A DNA stretch of 64,000 bases, from positions 1,426,001 through 1,490,000 of the forward strand of contig NZ_CP042856.1 in NCBI RefSeq assembly GCF_008001035.1. The letters run 5' to 3'. Position 1 is the stretch's first letter, and each line of letters starts with the position of its first letter. A program made the translations under genes and the position numbers. Positions 20,468 through 29,840 of the stretch are shown here, piece after piece. A model generated the notes under the pieces. It saw only the letters and a list, made by a program, of their open reading frames with translations, was not told where the DNA came from and made no database searches. This stretch comes from Salinibacterium sp. dk2585. Lineage in GTDB: Bacteria; Actinomycetota; Actinomycetes; Actinomycetales; Microbacteriaceae.

Positions 20468-20511
20468 GTCCAGTGAGGATGGGCCGGTGAAAAGTCTGCT
20501 CGAATAGGGGT

Positions 20512-20955
20512 ATGTCCCGCTACAACGAGCGGCAATGGCCGTCCTTCGCCCTGCTATTCGCCCTCATCCTGCTGCTGCCCGCCACCCTCCTGGTCTTCGT
20601 GCCCATCGACACGCGAGTCGGGATCGTCGTCGCGGTGCTCCTCTATGCCGCAGTCACGGCAGTGCTCGTCGTGTCATCGCGACGCATCACCGTGACCGAC
20701 GACGGCCTCACCGTGGGGCCCGCGCACCTTCCGCGTGACGCCATCGGCGAGGTCTCCTCATTCGAGGGCGAAGAAGCGACCGCCGAACGAGGTGTGCGCC
20801 TGGATGCGCGGGCCTGGCTCGCGATCAGGGGCGGCATTTCGCCGGTGGTGCGCATCGAGGTGCTCGACCCTGCGGACCCGACACCCTACTGGCTCGTCTC
20901 CACGCGGAAGCCGCGGCAGTTGGAGGAGGCGCTCAACGCCACGAGACGCGCGTAG
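20512..20955 (+). CDS. DUF3093 membrane protein
   Basis: A 147-residue DUF3093 protein. Two adjacent N-terminal membrane helices (about residues 12-30 and 36-55) are followed by a small soluble domain containing ITVTDDGLTVGPAHLPRDAI and PYWLVSTRKPRQLEEAL. Function is unknown. It is divergent from dut and convergent with DUF4193, a neighbourhood common in Actinobacteria. The ATG has no convincing Shine-Dalgarno. Confidence 0.87.
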   Translation: MSRYNERQWPSFALLFALILLLPATLLVFVPIDTRVGIVVAVLLYAAVTAVLVVSSRRITVTDDGLTVGPAHLPRDAIGEVSSFEGEEATAERGVRLDARAWLAIRGGISPVVRIEVLDPADPTPYWLVSTRKPRQLEEALNATRRA

Positions 20956-20965
20956 CCGGCCGCGG

Positions 20966-21259
20966 TTAGGCAGCACATTCGAGGCAGATCGCCCCGAGCT
21001 TCTCCTGGTGATCGATCTGCGAGCGGTGCTTCACGAGGAAGCAACTGATGCAGGTGAACTCGTCGGCCTGCGGAGGAAGCACGACGACATCGAGATCCAT
21101 GTCTGAAAGGTCGGCTCCGGGAAGCTCGAAACCGCCAGGATTGTCAGCGTCGTCAGAGTCGACAACACCGGACATCTTGTCGGGCACGCGCTCCTTCAGT
21201 GCCTCGATGCTCTCAGAATCATCGTCGGTCTTACGAGGTGCGTCGTAGTCGGTTGCCAT
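20966..21259 (-). CDS. DUF4193 zinc-ribbon protein
   Basis: A 97-residue protein starting MATDYDAPRK, the signature start of DUF4193. An acidic, probably unstructured middle is followed by a C-terminal CxxC...CxxC zinc ribbon (TCISCFLVKHRSQ and AICLECA). Function unknown; the zinc ribbon and acidic region would fit an RNA polymerase-associated or other nucleic-acid role, which is conjecture. The frame is open far upstream, but only this ATG gives the family start. Confidence 0.9.
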   Translation of the reverse strand: MATDYDAPRKTDDDSESIEALKERVPDKMSGVVDSDDADNPGGFELPGADLSDMDLDVVVLPPQADEFTCISCFLVKHRSQIDHQEKLGAICLECAA

Positions 21260-21457
21260 GCCCATCCAGTCTTGGTACTTGCCGATCAGTCTGAATCGGC
21301 GGCGACAGTTTGCCTTATTCGAATCTGAATAGCAAACGAACTCGGAAGCCCGGGTCCATGCCATGCCAACTCGCGGCGCGCCCGGTCTATTCCCGGCTAT
21401 CCGCGGTCGTCGTGAGACTCTATAGAGCAACCCGCGACAGTCTGAAGGGCGATCAGC

Positions 21458-22555
21458 ATGCATGACCTGAGAGTCATCGGAGTCGAGAACAATGCGCTCC
21501 TCGCGAGCGCCGATGACGGCACCCGCTACCGGATCCAAATCGACGACGAGACGTACTCGATGTTGCGCCGCAAGGCAGCCACCCCGCTCGGGGAGCGGCG
21601 GATCGCCCCGCGCGACATCCAGTCCCATATTCGAGCGGGCATGTCGGCGCGGGAAGTCGCCGAGATGACCGGTGCGCCCCTCGAGTACGTCGAGAAGTTC
21701 GAGGGTCCGGTCCTCGCCGAGCGACAGTTCGTCGTCACGGCGGCGATGGCGGTGCCGGTCAGCACTGCGAGCGACACCGGCCCCCTCGCCGGGGCGAACT
21801 TCGGCGCGGTCATGGAAGAGCGGCTCGAGGAGATCGGGGCCACGGACATCGAGTGGGCGAGTTGGAAGGACCCCGACACGGGATGGATCGTCAAGCTCAC
21901 GTTCCAATCCGATGAAGTCGAGCACGACGCCCGGTGGCAGTTCGACCCGAAGAAGACCACCCTGGCCCCGCTCAACAGCGAGGCGACGCGCTTAAGCCAG
22001 CAGGGTGAGGTCGCCGGCACTCTGATTCCGCGCCTCCGTGCTGTGCCTGTGGATCGTTCGCCAGACACGACCCGCTTCGACAGCGGGGCCTTCACAGCAG
22101 CGGACCTCGAAGCACGGGACACCGCACCCTACGCAGACGCGATTCCATTCGGACGCGGAGCTCAGTCGGTCTCTCCCTCTGCAATCAACACCGACGAGCC
22201 GCAGAGCGACAGTGGGAACACCGCCGACCTGCTCGAGGCCCTTCGCCGCCGTCGCGGCGAGCGGGAATCCTCACCGGGCATCGAGGCCGAGGAGCCTCGG
22301 TTCGCCCACCCGTCTACCGGCAGCATCCGCGTCATCGACATCCCGCTCGACGACTTCAACGACGATGGGGAGCGCCCAAGCTCGGAGGCGTCAAACGGCG
22401 CAACGCATCCGCAACTCTTCTCGAACTCGCAGAACGATCAGCCGCGTGCTCCCGCGAAGAACGAGCCGGCGCAGCCGAAGTCGCAGCGCCGTGGGCGCGT
22501 CTCGATGCCGAGCTGGGACGACATCGTCTTCGGGGCGAAGGCCGACGACGACTGA
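21458..22555 (+). CDS. sepH: Cell-division protein SepH
   Basis: A 365-residue SepH (DUF3071) protein. The N-terminus MHDLRVIGVENNALLAS and the helix-turn-helix-like segment at about 55-75 (HIRAGMSAREVAEMTGAPLE) are typical; SepH binds FtsZ and promotes its assembly in Streptomyces. The second half is polar, low in conserved structure and ends in RRGRVSMPSWDDIVFG, a short terminal motif seen in the family. GAAGG lies about 10 nt before the ATG. It converges on the phosphodiesterase gene with 11 bp between stops. Confidence 0.9.
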   Translation: MHDLRVIGVENNALLASADDGTRYRIQIDDETYSMLRRKAATPLGERRIAPRDIQSHIRAGMSAREVAEMTGAPLEYVEKFEGPVLAERQFVVTAAMAVPVSTASDTGPLAGANFGAVMEERLEEIGATDIEWASWKDPDTGWIVKLTFQSDEVEHDARWQFDPKKTTLAPLNSEATRLSQQGEVAGTLIPRLRAVPVDRSPDTTRFDSGAFTAADLEARDTAPYADAIPFGRGAQSVSPSAINTDEPQSDSGNTADLLEALRRRRGERESSPGIEAEEPRFAHPSTGSIRVIDIPLDDFNDDGERPSSEASNGATHPQLFSNSQNDQPRAPAKNEPAQPKSQRRGRVSMPSWDDIVFGAKADDD

Positions 22556-22566
22556 CGCGAACCGCG

Positions 22567-23697
22567 TCAGGCGAACGCACCGAATCGAATGAGGGGCACC
22601 GTGGTCTCCTCGGGTCCCAGCGAGCCGTGCTGCCCGACCATCAGGAGGGCTGACTGCGAGGCACTGCGACTGTCGTAGTAGGCGATCCTCTTGCGGGCGG
22701 CGACGAACACGTCACCCAGGCGCGGGACCACCTCGTCATCGACGACTGTGCCGAACCACCCCGCGCCGATCGCATCCTCGCGGGTCACGACCCATGAGCG
22801 GTGGGACTCGGATGCCTCCCAGCGGCGGACGAGCTCGGCTCGTTCAGCCGGCGAGAGACTCGGCTCCAGGTGCAGTTGCAGGCATCGCGGCTCCCCCGCG
22901 ACAGCGGCGACACCGTCGAGTAGGCCGTCGATCGCGTCGAACATCACGTGGCCGGATGGCGGGACGTCGACCATCCCGTGATCCGCCGTGACGAGGATGC
23001 CCTCTCCGTGGCGTGGCGACGACACGAAGCCGCGGACCGCGGCGTCGAGTTCTTCGAGCGCCGCGAGCCAGCGATCGGACTCCCAGCCGTAGCGGTGTGC
23101 GACCTGGTCGAGCTCGGGCACGTAGACATACGCCAGCCCCCCGCCCGCGGCATCCAGCTGCGCTCGCGCCACGTGCAGGCGCTCTGAGAGCTCGGGGGCC
23201 ACAGCGTAGTCGGCGCCACGAAGGATCGCTCGCGTGAAGCCGGAGTCCTCGTAGCGGGCAGCGCCGACAGCGACCGACGCAAGACCGTGATCGCGAGCGA
23301 TCTCGAACTGCGTCCTACACCGTTGCCAGCTGGCCGGATCAAGCGCCCCGCCCCAGCCATTCAGCTGGTTCAGCACGACGCCCGTGCCAGGGTGGCGAAC
23401 GGAGTACCCGACAATGCCATGGGCACCGGGGTGCGCCCCGGTCGTCAGCGTCGTGAGCGCCGCTGCCGTCGTTGTCGGGAAGCCCGACTGGAGCTTGAAG
23501 GAAGGGGCGCTCGCCAGTGTCCTCGCATGCCCCGCTCGCGACGCCAGCATGTGCGAACCGAGCCCGTCGATGACGAGGAGGATCGCTTTGGTAACGGGAG
23601 GAAGCCCGAGCCCATTCGGCTCACTACGAACGGCTCCGAGCATGGACGGCAACACGTCGGCGAGGCTAAACCGGTGGGAGAACGGCGCCGGTAGCAT
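22567..23697 (-). CDS. Alkaline phosphatase/nucleotide pyrophosphatase superfamily phosphodiesterase
   Basis: A 376-residue protein of the nucleotide pyrophosphatase/phosphodiesterase type. Metal-site features include [12 protein letters not shown], the nucleophile Thr region [22 protein letters not shown], and [11 protein letters not shown]. There is no signal peptide, so it is probably cytoplasmic; the substrate is unknown. I choose the ATG at 23697 because TAGTAT lies 7 nt before it. The other candidate, an ATG at 23706, would leave only 3 bp to the divergent parC start. The frame is open for hundreds of codons upstream, but this is antisense to parC. Confidence 0.85.
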   Translation of the reverse strand: MLPAPFSHRFSLADVLPSMLGAVRSEPNGLGLPPVTKAILLVIDGLGSHMLASRAGHARTLASAPSFKLQSGFPTTTAAALTTLTTGAHPGAHGIVGYSVRHPGTGVVLNQLNGWGGALDPASWQRCRTQFEIARDHGLASVAVGAARYEDSGFTRAILRGADYAVAPELSERLHVARAQLDAAGGGLAYVYVPELDQVAHRYGWESDRWLAALEELDAAVRGFVSSPRHGEGILVTADHGMVDVPPSGHVMFDAIDGLLDGVAAVAGEPRCLQLHLEPSLSPAERAELVRRWEASESHRSWVVTREDAIGAGWFGTVVDDEVVPRLGDVFVAARKRIAYYDSRSASQSALLMVGQHGSLGPEETTVPLIRFGAFA

Positions 23698-23704
23698 GGC
23701 AGCC

Positions 23705-23710
23705 ATACTA
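23705..23710 (-). promoter_or_regulatory. -10 box of the phosphodiesterase gene
   Basis: TAGTAT lies 7 nt before the ATG at 23697 and overlaps the first base of the parC start codon on the other strand. Confidence 0.45.
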
Positions 23711-26160
23711 TGACTACTCCCGCACACAGCGCCGCTGACGAGCGTATTGACGACATCGATCTCGCAACAGAGATGGAGGGCTCGTTCCTCGAATACGCCT
23801 ACTCCGTCATCTATTCCCGAGCTCTTCCCGATGCGCGGGATGGGCTCAAGCCGGTGCAGCGCCGCATCCTGTTCCAGATGACCGAGATGGGCCTGCGGCC
23901 TGATCGTGGACATGTGAAGTCCGCGCGCGTTGTCGGCGATGTCATGGGCAAGCTGCACCCGCACGGCGACGCCTCCATCTACGACGCGATGGTGCGGCTG
24001 AACCAGCCGTTCATCATGCGGGTCCCGCTGATCGATGGTCACGGCAACTTCGGCTCTCTCGACGACGGCCCCGCCGCCCCGCGATACACGGAAGCACGCC
24101 TGACGGCGGCAGCGCTCGCCCTCACAGCCGACCTCGACGAAGACGTCGTCGACTTCGTGCCCAACTACGACAACCAGTTGCTGCAGCCCGAGGTGCTTCC
24201 CTCCGCGTTCCCCAACCTGCTCGTCAATGGGGCCACGGGCATCGCGGTGGGCATGGCGACCAACATGGCACCCCACAACCTCATCGAGGTGGTCGGCGCC
24301 GCACGGCACTTGCTCGAGCACCCGGACGCCACCCTCGAGGAACTGATGGCGTATGTGCCGGGGCCCGACCTGCCGAGCGGTGGCACCATCATGGGGCTCA
24401 GCGGCGTCCGGGACGCATACGCCACGGGTCGCGGCAGCTTCAAGACGCGGGCTCGCGTCTCGATAGAGCCGGTCACGGCCCGCAAGATGGGCCTCGTCGT
24501 GTCGGAGCTGCCGTACATGGTCGGCACCGAGAAGGTCATCGAGAAGATCAAGGACGGCGTGAGCTCCAAGAAGCTCAGCGGGATCTCGGATGTCGCTGAC
24601 CTGACCGACCGCAAGCGTGGCCTGCGACTCGTCATCGGCATCAAGACAGGATTCAACCCGCAGGCCGTGCTCGAGCAGCTCTACAAGTTCACGCCTCTCG
24701 AAGAACAGTTCAACATCAACAACGTCGCCCTCGTCGACGGTGGACCGCAGACCCTCGGCCTCAAACAGCTCCTGCAGGTGTACCTCGACCACCGCATGAG
24801 CGTCACGACCCGCCGCAGCCGCTATCGACTCGACCGTCGGCGCGAGCGCCTACACCTCGTCGAGGGACTGCTGATCGCGATCCTCGACATCGACGAGGTC
24901 ATCCAGGTGATCCGCACCTCCGACGACTCCGAGCAGGCGCGCGGCCGCCTTCGCGATGTCTTCGACCTCAGCGAAGTGCAGGCGGAGTACATCCTCGAGT
25001 TGCGCCTGCGTCGTCTCACCAAGTTCTCTCGCATTGAGCTTGAGGCGGAGCGGGACTCGCTGAAGGCGGAGATCGCAGAGCTCGAGCGGCTGCTCGCCGA
25101 CCCCGCGCTCCTCCGCGCCCTCGTCTCGAGCGAACTGGAGGAGGTCGCCGAGCGCTTCGGCACGCCACGTCGGACGATGCTGACTGAGGCGGCCCCGAGC
25201 CTTGCGACATCCGGGCGCTCCAAGACGGCGCCCGTGCTTGAGATCGCGGATGTTCCCTGCCGGGTGCTGCTCTCCACGACAGGTCGCCTCGTGCGGGTCG
25301 ACTACCCCGAAGGTCCCGTCGAGCCGATTTCGGCGGCGGCGCGCAGGAGCAAGCATGACGCGATCCTCTCCCAGGTCTTGACCACGAGTCGTAGCGAGAT
25401 TGGGGCAGTGACCAACCTGGGCAGGATCGTGCGCCTCTCCCCTGTCGACCTTCCGGTCGTTCCCGGAAACTCGGTCCAGTTGGCTGCAGGGCGCAAGATC
25501 GCCGAGTACATGGGCCTCGACCGCAAGGAACGCGTCCTGGCCCTCGTCCCCTTCGAGAGCGAGATTCCCCTCGCCTTGGGCACCAGAGCCGGCATCGTCA
25601 AGCGCGTCACGCCCGGCGACGTGCCCAACAAGCCCGAGTTCGAAGCGATTTCGCTCAAGGAGGGCGATGAGGTCGTCGGCGCTGGGCTCGCTCCAGACGA
25701 TGCCGAACTCGTCTTCATCACGTCGGACGCGCAGCTGCTGCGCTTCTCCGCCGCGGCCGTGCGCCCGCAGGGACGTTCAGCGGGCGGCATGGCGGGCATC
25801 CGGGTTTCACCGGGTGCTTCCGTGATCAGTTTCGCAGTCGTGACAGACCCCGATGCGACGATCGTCGCGACGGTCTCCGGCTCTGCGGCCACGATCCCGG
25901 GCACAGACCCCGGACGAGCCAAGGTGTCTCGCCTGAGTGAGTTCCCGGCGAAGGGTCGCGGCACGGGCGGCGTGCGGGCGCACTCCTTCCTCAAGGGTGA
26001 AGACAGCTTGACGCTTGCCTGGGCCGGTCCCGCGCCGGCGCACGCCGTGTCGTCCGACGGAGCTGCGCGCGCCCTGCCAGACGCCGGTGCTCGCCGCGAC
26101 GCCTCAGGTATGCCGCTTGACACCGTCGTCGCGTCGATAGGCTTCGCGCTCGGGCACTGA
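23710..26160 (+). CDS. parC: Type IIA topoisomerase subunit A (ParC/GyrA-like)
   Basis: An 816-residue DNA-cleaving subunit. The catalytic tyrosine is Y126 in [10 protein letters not shown]; the quinolone-determining region reads [16 protein letters not shown] (81-96). A C-terminal beta-pinwheel domain follows from about residue 510. The canonical GyrA-box (QRRGGKG type) is not seen; [12 protein letters not shown] lies at a comparable place. It faces the subunit B gene tail-to-tail. Such a second topoisomerase pair near the primary sigma gene is known in Actinobacteria and is usually called topoisomerase IV; the true gyrBA is expected elsewhere. Confidence 0.9.
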   Translation: MTTPAHSAADERIDDIDLATEMEGSFLEYAYSVIYSRALPDARDGLKPVQRRILFQMTEMGLRPDRGHVKSARVVGDVMGKLHPHGDASIYDAMVRLNQPFIMRVPLIDGHGNFGSLDDGPAAPRYTEARLTAAALALTADLDEDVVDFVPNYDNQLLQPEVLPSAFPNLLVNGATGIAVGMATNMAPHNLIEVVGAARHLLEHPDATLEELMAYVPGPDLPSGGTIMGLSGVRDAYATGRGSFKTRARVSIEPVTARKMGLVVSELPYMVGTEKVIEKIKDGVSSKKLSGISDVADLTDRKRGLRLVIGIKTGFNPQAVLEQLYKFTPLEEQFNINNVALVDGGPQTLGLKQLLQVYLDHRMSVTTRRSRYRLDRRRERLHLVEGLLIAILDIDEVIQVIRTSDDSEQARGRLRDVFDLSEVQAEYILELRLRRLTKFSRIELEAERDSLKAEIAELERLLADPALLRALVSSELEEVAERFGTPRRTMLTEAAPSLATSGRSKTAPVLEIADVPCRVLLSTTGRLVRVDYPEGPVEPISAAARRSKHDAILSQVLTTSRSEIGAVTNLGRIVRLSPVDLPVVPGNSVQLAAGRKIAEYMGLDRKERVLALVPFESEIPLALGTRAGIVKRVTPGDVPNKPEFEAISLKEGDEVVGAGLAPDDAELVFITSDAQLLRFSAAAVRPQGRSAGGMAGIRVSPGASVISFAVVTDPDATIVATVSGSAATIPGTDPGRAKVSRLSEFPAKGRGTGGVRAHSFLKGEDSLTLAWAGPAPAHAVSSDGAARALPDAGARRDASGMPLDTVVASIGFALGH

Positions 26161-26211
26161 GGCCGTCCGAGGTGATGGCGTGACCCGTGCACCGCGGGCA
26201 CCCGAATCCAC

Positions 26212-28293
26212 TCAGACGTCGATGCGGTCGCGGCTGAGCGCCTGTGATCCCTCGATAATGAACTCCTTGCGCGGGGCGACATCGTTGCCCATGAGCAGTT
26301 CAAAGACCTTCTCGGCGCCGGCAGCATCTGCGATGTTAACGCGGCGAAGCGTGCGCTGTGCCCTGTCCATCGTCGTCGTCGCCAGCTGGTCGGCATCCAT
26401 CTCGCCGAGGCCCTTGTACCGCTGGATCGGATCCTGGTAGCGCTTGCCAGACTTCTTCAGCTGCTTGAGCACGCCCTGGAGTTCCGCTTCAGAGTACGTG
26501 TAGATCGTCTCATTCGGCTTGGAGCCCGGATTCATCACGACCACGCGATGCAGGGGCGGCACTGCCGCGTAGATGCGCCCATCGCGGATCATCTCGGGCA
26601 TGTACCGAAAGAAGAGCGTCAGCAGGAGGGTGCGGATGTGAGCACCGTCGACATCCGCGTCGCTCATGATGATGACCTTGCCGTAGCGGGCGGACGAGAG
26701 GTCAAAACTGCGGCCGGAGCCCGCTCCGATGACCTGGATGATCGACGCGCACTCGGCATTCGAGAGCATGTCGGACACTGACGCTTTCTGCACGTTCAGG
26801 ATCTTTCCCCTGATGGGGAGAAGGGCTTGGTACTCGCTGTCACGGGCCAGCTTTGCGGTACCGAGGGCGGAGTCGCCCTCGACGATGAAGAGCTCGCTGT
26901 TCGCCACGTCATTGCTGCGGCAATCGACGAGCTTGGCGGGAAGCGTCGAGTTCTCGAGGGCGTTCTTACGCCGCTGGGTCTCCTTGTGCGCGCGGGCAGA
27001 GACCCGAGACTTCATCTCGGCGACGATCTTCTCCAGGACGAGGGCGCTCTGCGCTTTGTCATCGCGCTTGGTGGAAGCGAAGCGTTCCTTCATCTCCCTC
27101 GCGATGACGCTTGCGACGATCGAGCGCACCGCGGGCGTGCCGAGGATCTCCTTCGTCTGGCCTTCAAACTGGGGCTCGGGCAGGCGAACCGTCAGCACGG
27201 CCGTGAGGCCGGCGAGGATGTCGTCCTTCTCGAGCTTGTCGTTGCCGACCTTCAAGCGGCGCGCATTCTGCTCGACCTGCGCGCGCAGGAACTTCATCAT
27301 TCCCTGTTCGAAACCGGACTGGTGCGTGCCACCCTTGGGTGTTGCAATGATGTTCACAAAGCTGCGGAAGACGGTGTCGTAGCCGGTGCCCCAGCGCAGC
27401 GCGACGTCGACCTCGCAGCTGCGCTCGAGCTCCGTCGCGACCATGTGACCCTTGTCGTCGAGCACAGGCACCGTCTCGGTGAACGTGCCGGTGCCGGTCA
27501 TACGCCAGGTTGACGTCAGCGCAGTGTCAGGCGCGAGGTAGTCGACGAACTCTGAGATGCCGCCGTCGAAGCGGAACGAGTCGCTGAGCTCTTCGCTTCC
27601 GCGCCGGTCGGTGACGGTGAGCGTAAGCCCGTCCACCAGGAATGCCGTCTGCCGTGCTCGCGCCATGAGCTCGTCGGTCTGGAACGTCGCTCCGCGTGTG
27701 AAGATCTGCGGGTCAGCCCAGTAGCGGACCCGGGTGCCCGTGACACCCTTGGCGACCTTGCCGATGACCCTGAGTTCGCTCCCCTTCTCGAACGGTGTGA
27801 AGGATGCATCCGGACGGGGCTCGCCGTTGTCCTTGAAGATGCCGGGTTCGCCGCGATGGAAGGACATCGCCCAGGTCTTGCCTCCGCGATCCACCTCGAC
27901 GTCGAGTCGCTCCGACAAGGCATTGACGACGGATGCGCCCACGCCGTGGAGGCCACCAGAGGATGCGTACGAGCCACTTCCGAACTTGCCGCCAGCGTGC
28001 AGCTTCGTGAAGACGACCTCCACACCTGAGAGGCCGGTCTTCGGTTCCGCGTCAACCGGGATTCCCCGGGCGCGGTCCCGGACCTCGACGCTGCCATCGC
28101 CGTGCAGGACGATATCGATCGAGTCCCCGTGGCCGGCGAGGGCCTCATCGACAGAGTTGTCGATGATCTCCCACAGGCAATGCATGAGCCCGCGGGAATC
28201 CGTCGAACCGATGTACATGCCGGGCCGCTTGCGCACGGCCTCCAAGCCCTCGAGCACCGAGAGATGGCGGGCGGAATAGTCGGAACTCGACAA
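26212..28293 (-). CDS. parE: Type IIA topoisomerase subunit B (ParE/GyrB-like)
   Basis: A 693-residue ATPase subunit. GHKL motifs are EIIDNSVDEALAG and the ATP lid GGLHGVGASVVNALS; the TOPRIM domain has IVEGDSALGTAK and MSDADVDGAHI. It partners the convergent subunit A gene, with 51 bp between the two stops. The start is a TTG at 28293, supported by AAGGAG 8 nt upstream. Confidence 0.93.
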   Translation of the reverse strand: MSSSDYSARHLSVLEGLEAVRKRPGMYIGSTDSRGLMHCLWEIIDNSVDEALAGHGDSIDIVLHGDGSVEVRDRARGIPVDAEPKTGLSGVEVVFTKLHAGGKFGSGSYASSGGLHGVGASVVNALSERLDVEVDRGGKTWAMSFHRGEPGIFKDNGEPRPDASFTPFEKGSELRVIGKVAKGVTGTRVRYWADPQIFTRGATFQTDELMARARQTAFLVDGLTLTVTDRRGSEELSDSFRFDGGISEFVDYLAPDTALTSTWRMTGTGTFTETVPVLDDKGHMVATELERSCEVDVALRWGTGYDTVFRSFVNIIATPKGGTHQSGFEQGMMKFLRAQVEQNARRLKVGNDKLEKDDILAGLTAVLTVRLPEPQFEGQTKEILGTPAVRSIVASVIAREMKERFASTKRDDKAQSALVLEKIVAEMKSRVSARAHKETQRRKNALENSTLPAKLVDCRSNDVANSELFIVEGDSALGTAKLARDSEYQALLPIRGKILNVQKASVSDMLSNAECASIIQVIGAGSGRSFDLSSARYGKVIIMSDADVDGAHIRTLLLTLFFRYMPEMIRDGRIYAAVPPLHRVVVMNPGSKPNETIYTYSEAELQGVLKQLKKSGKRYQDPIQRYKGLGEMDADQLATTTMDRAQRTLRRVNIADAAGAEKVFELLMGNDVAPRKEFIIEGSQALSRDRIDV

Positions 28294-28529
28294 GAAGTGG
28301 ACTCCTTCAGCTGGGAAAGCATGAGCGCACAGCGACCAGGAATGGCTCGGGGTGCGCCGTCGTCAAGCCTATCCAGCGCCGAGCAAGCGGGCCGGTATCG
28401 ACACCCGCTCCTCGCACGGCTACGCGGTGAGCGAAATACGGCGGACGGATGCCCGCCATTCAGCCTTCGCGTGCTTGTATTGACCTACGGCGATTACTTC
28501 GTCGTAAGTCAAAGACGGAGGAGGAACCC

Positions 28530-28754
28530 ATGTCTCAGATCTCAGCAGAGACGACGGAGCGAGACTCCTACCAGTTGACCGCTGCCGACCGTTGCGATAG
28601 CTGCGGGGCCCAGGCCTACATCCGAGTCGCAATCGGTGACAGCGAACTTCTGTTCTGCGCCCACCACGGGCGCCGTCACCAGGAGAAGCTCGAGGCTGTT
28701 GCTACAGAGTGGCTCGACGAGTCGAGTCGCCTGCTCGAAGGCACCAAGGCATAG
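28530..28754 (+). CDS. Small DUF7455-type zinc-binding protein
   Basis: A 74-residue protein with a CxxC pair (DRCDSCGAQAYIRV) and a downstream CAHHGRRH, together a plausible zinc site. It matches the actinobacterial DUF7455-type small proteins often found next to the parE-like gene. Function unknown. The start is clear: GGAGGAGG about 7 nt before the ATG. A TTGACC at 28480-28485 may be the -35 of its promoter, but the -10 is unclear. Confidence 0.85.
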   Translation: MSQISAETTERDSYQLTAADRCDSCGAQAYIRVAIGDSELLFCAHHGRRHQEKLEAVATEWLDESSRLLEGTKA

Positions 28755-28763
28755 CTCCGCACG

Positions 28764-29840
28764 TCATTTCCCCGAGGCGCTGCCCACGTACCGTCGTGGC
28801 ACGCCTCGGGCAATGCGAGTGACGATCTCGTCGCCCAGCGTGTCCGTGAGGTCTCCCCACTCCCGCACCGTCTGCTCTCCGCCCGCACCAGTGCCGAACA
28901 GTGTGGCGGTGTCGCCGACGCGCACCGTCTCATCCACGGTCACGAGCATGAAGTCGGTTCCGACATGCCGCACCGGCGCGTGGCGTCCCGCGATCGTCGT
29001 GGCGACCCTGCCTGCCGCCTTCGCCGGGATGCCCTGCGCGTGGCCCAGCGCCAGCACCGCCATGCGCTCGCCGCGCTCCGTGAATGTGCTCGCGATTTCG
29101 GATGTCAGGGTCATGACCGGGATGATGCCGATCTCGGACGGTGTGACTCCGTCGAAGGAGGGAATGCCCCAGCAGTGCCCGCCCATCCGCACCATGTCGT
29201 ACCTAATGTCGGAGCGCCGGAGTCCAGCGGAGCTGGCGGCGAGGTGGCGCACCTCGAACGCGACCCCGAGCTCGTCTGCGACGTCGATCGCTCGCTCGAA
29301 GCGCCGCATGGACTCGGTGTCCTCGTCCTCTGATGCTTCCGCGATGTGCGACCACACGCCGATGATCCGAATGCGCCCTGCATCGCGAAGCGAGCGCGCC
29401 AAGGATACGAGTGCGGGCCAGTCCTGCGGAGCGGCGCCGTTGCGGTTCAGGCCGGTGTCGATCTTGAGGTGCACCGAGGCAGGCACGGACGTCGCCGCAT
29501 CCGCTATCGCCCAAAGTTCATGCTGCTGGGAAACCCCGAGGTCGACCTGCGCGGCCACCGCCGCAGTGAAGTCCTGGGAGGGGCCGTACTGCCAGGCCAT
29601 CACCATGGTGCCGGTACCGACGCCAGCCTCGCGGACGGCCAGGGCGGAATCGACATCGAGCACACCGATGCGCTTGGCTCCTGCCTCGACGGCTGCTCGA
29701 GCCATAGGCACGAGGCCGTGGCCGTAGGCGTCAGCCTTCAGAACGACCATGAGTTCGGCGGGTGCGACAACTGAGCGCAGGTGCCTGACGTTCTTGCCGA
29801 AGGCCGTGAGGTCAACAATTGCCTCGCTCGTCATTTCCAC
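28764..29840 (-). CDS. alr: Alanine racemase-like protein A (PLP lysine present, catalytic-Tyr loop missing)
   Basis: A 358-residue fold-type III PLP protein. The barrel half is intact: the Schiff-base lysine K35 and Y39 in VVLKADAYGHG, R133 in LKIDTGLNRNG, H165 in GVWSHIAEA and R218 in DMVRMGG. In the C-terminal domain, however, the loop that carries the second catalytic base (SYG.T in normal racemases) is deleted: MTLTSEIASTFTERGERMA runs straight into ALGHAQG, about 13-15 residues shorter than the upstream paralogue. The usual GY(A/G)DG is GHAQG and the usual MD is TD. It overlaps the upstream racemase-like gene by 10 bp. A homodimer should lack the tyrosine base; a heterodimer with the neighbour could supply it. 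Confidence 0.85.
   Translation of the reverse strand: MEMTSEAIVDLTAFGKNVRHLRSVVAPAELMVVLKADAYGHGLVPMARAAVEAGAKRIGVLDVDSALAVREAGVGTGTMVMAWQYGPSQDFTAAVAAQVDLGVSQQHELWAIADAATSVPASVHLKIDTGLNRNGAAPQDWPALVSLARSLRDAGRIRIIGVWSHIAEASEDEDTESMRRFERAIDVADELGVAFEVRHLAASSAGLRRSDIRYDMVRMGGHCWGIPSFDGVTPSEIGIIPVMTLTSEIASTFTERGERMAVLALGHAQGIPAKAAGRVATTIAGRHAPVRHVGTDFMLVTVDETVRVGDTATLFGTGAGGEQTVREWGDLTDTLGDEIVTRIARGVPRRYVGSASGK

Noticed and set aside
23710-28293. Second GyrA/GyrB-like pair as a novel topoisomerase
   Set aside because: All catalytic motifs are normal, and such a second pair near the primary sigma gene is already known in Actinobacteria.
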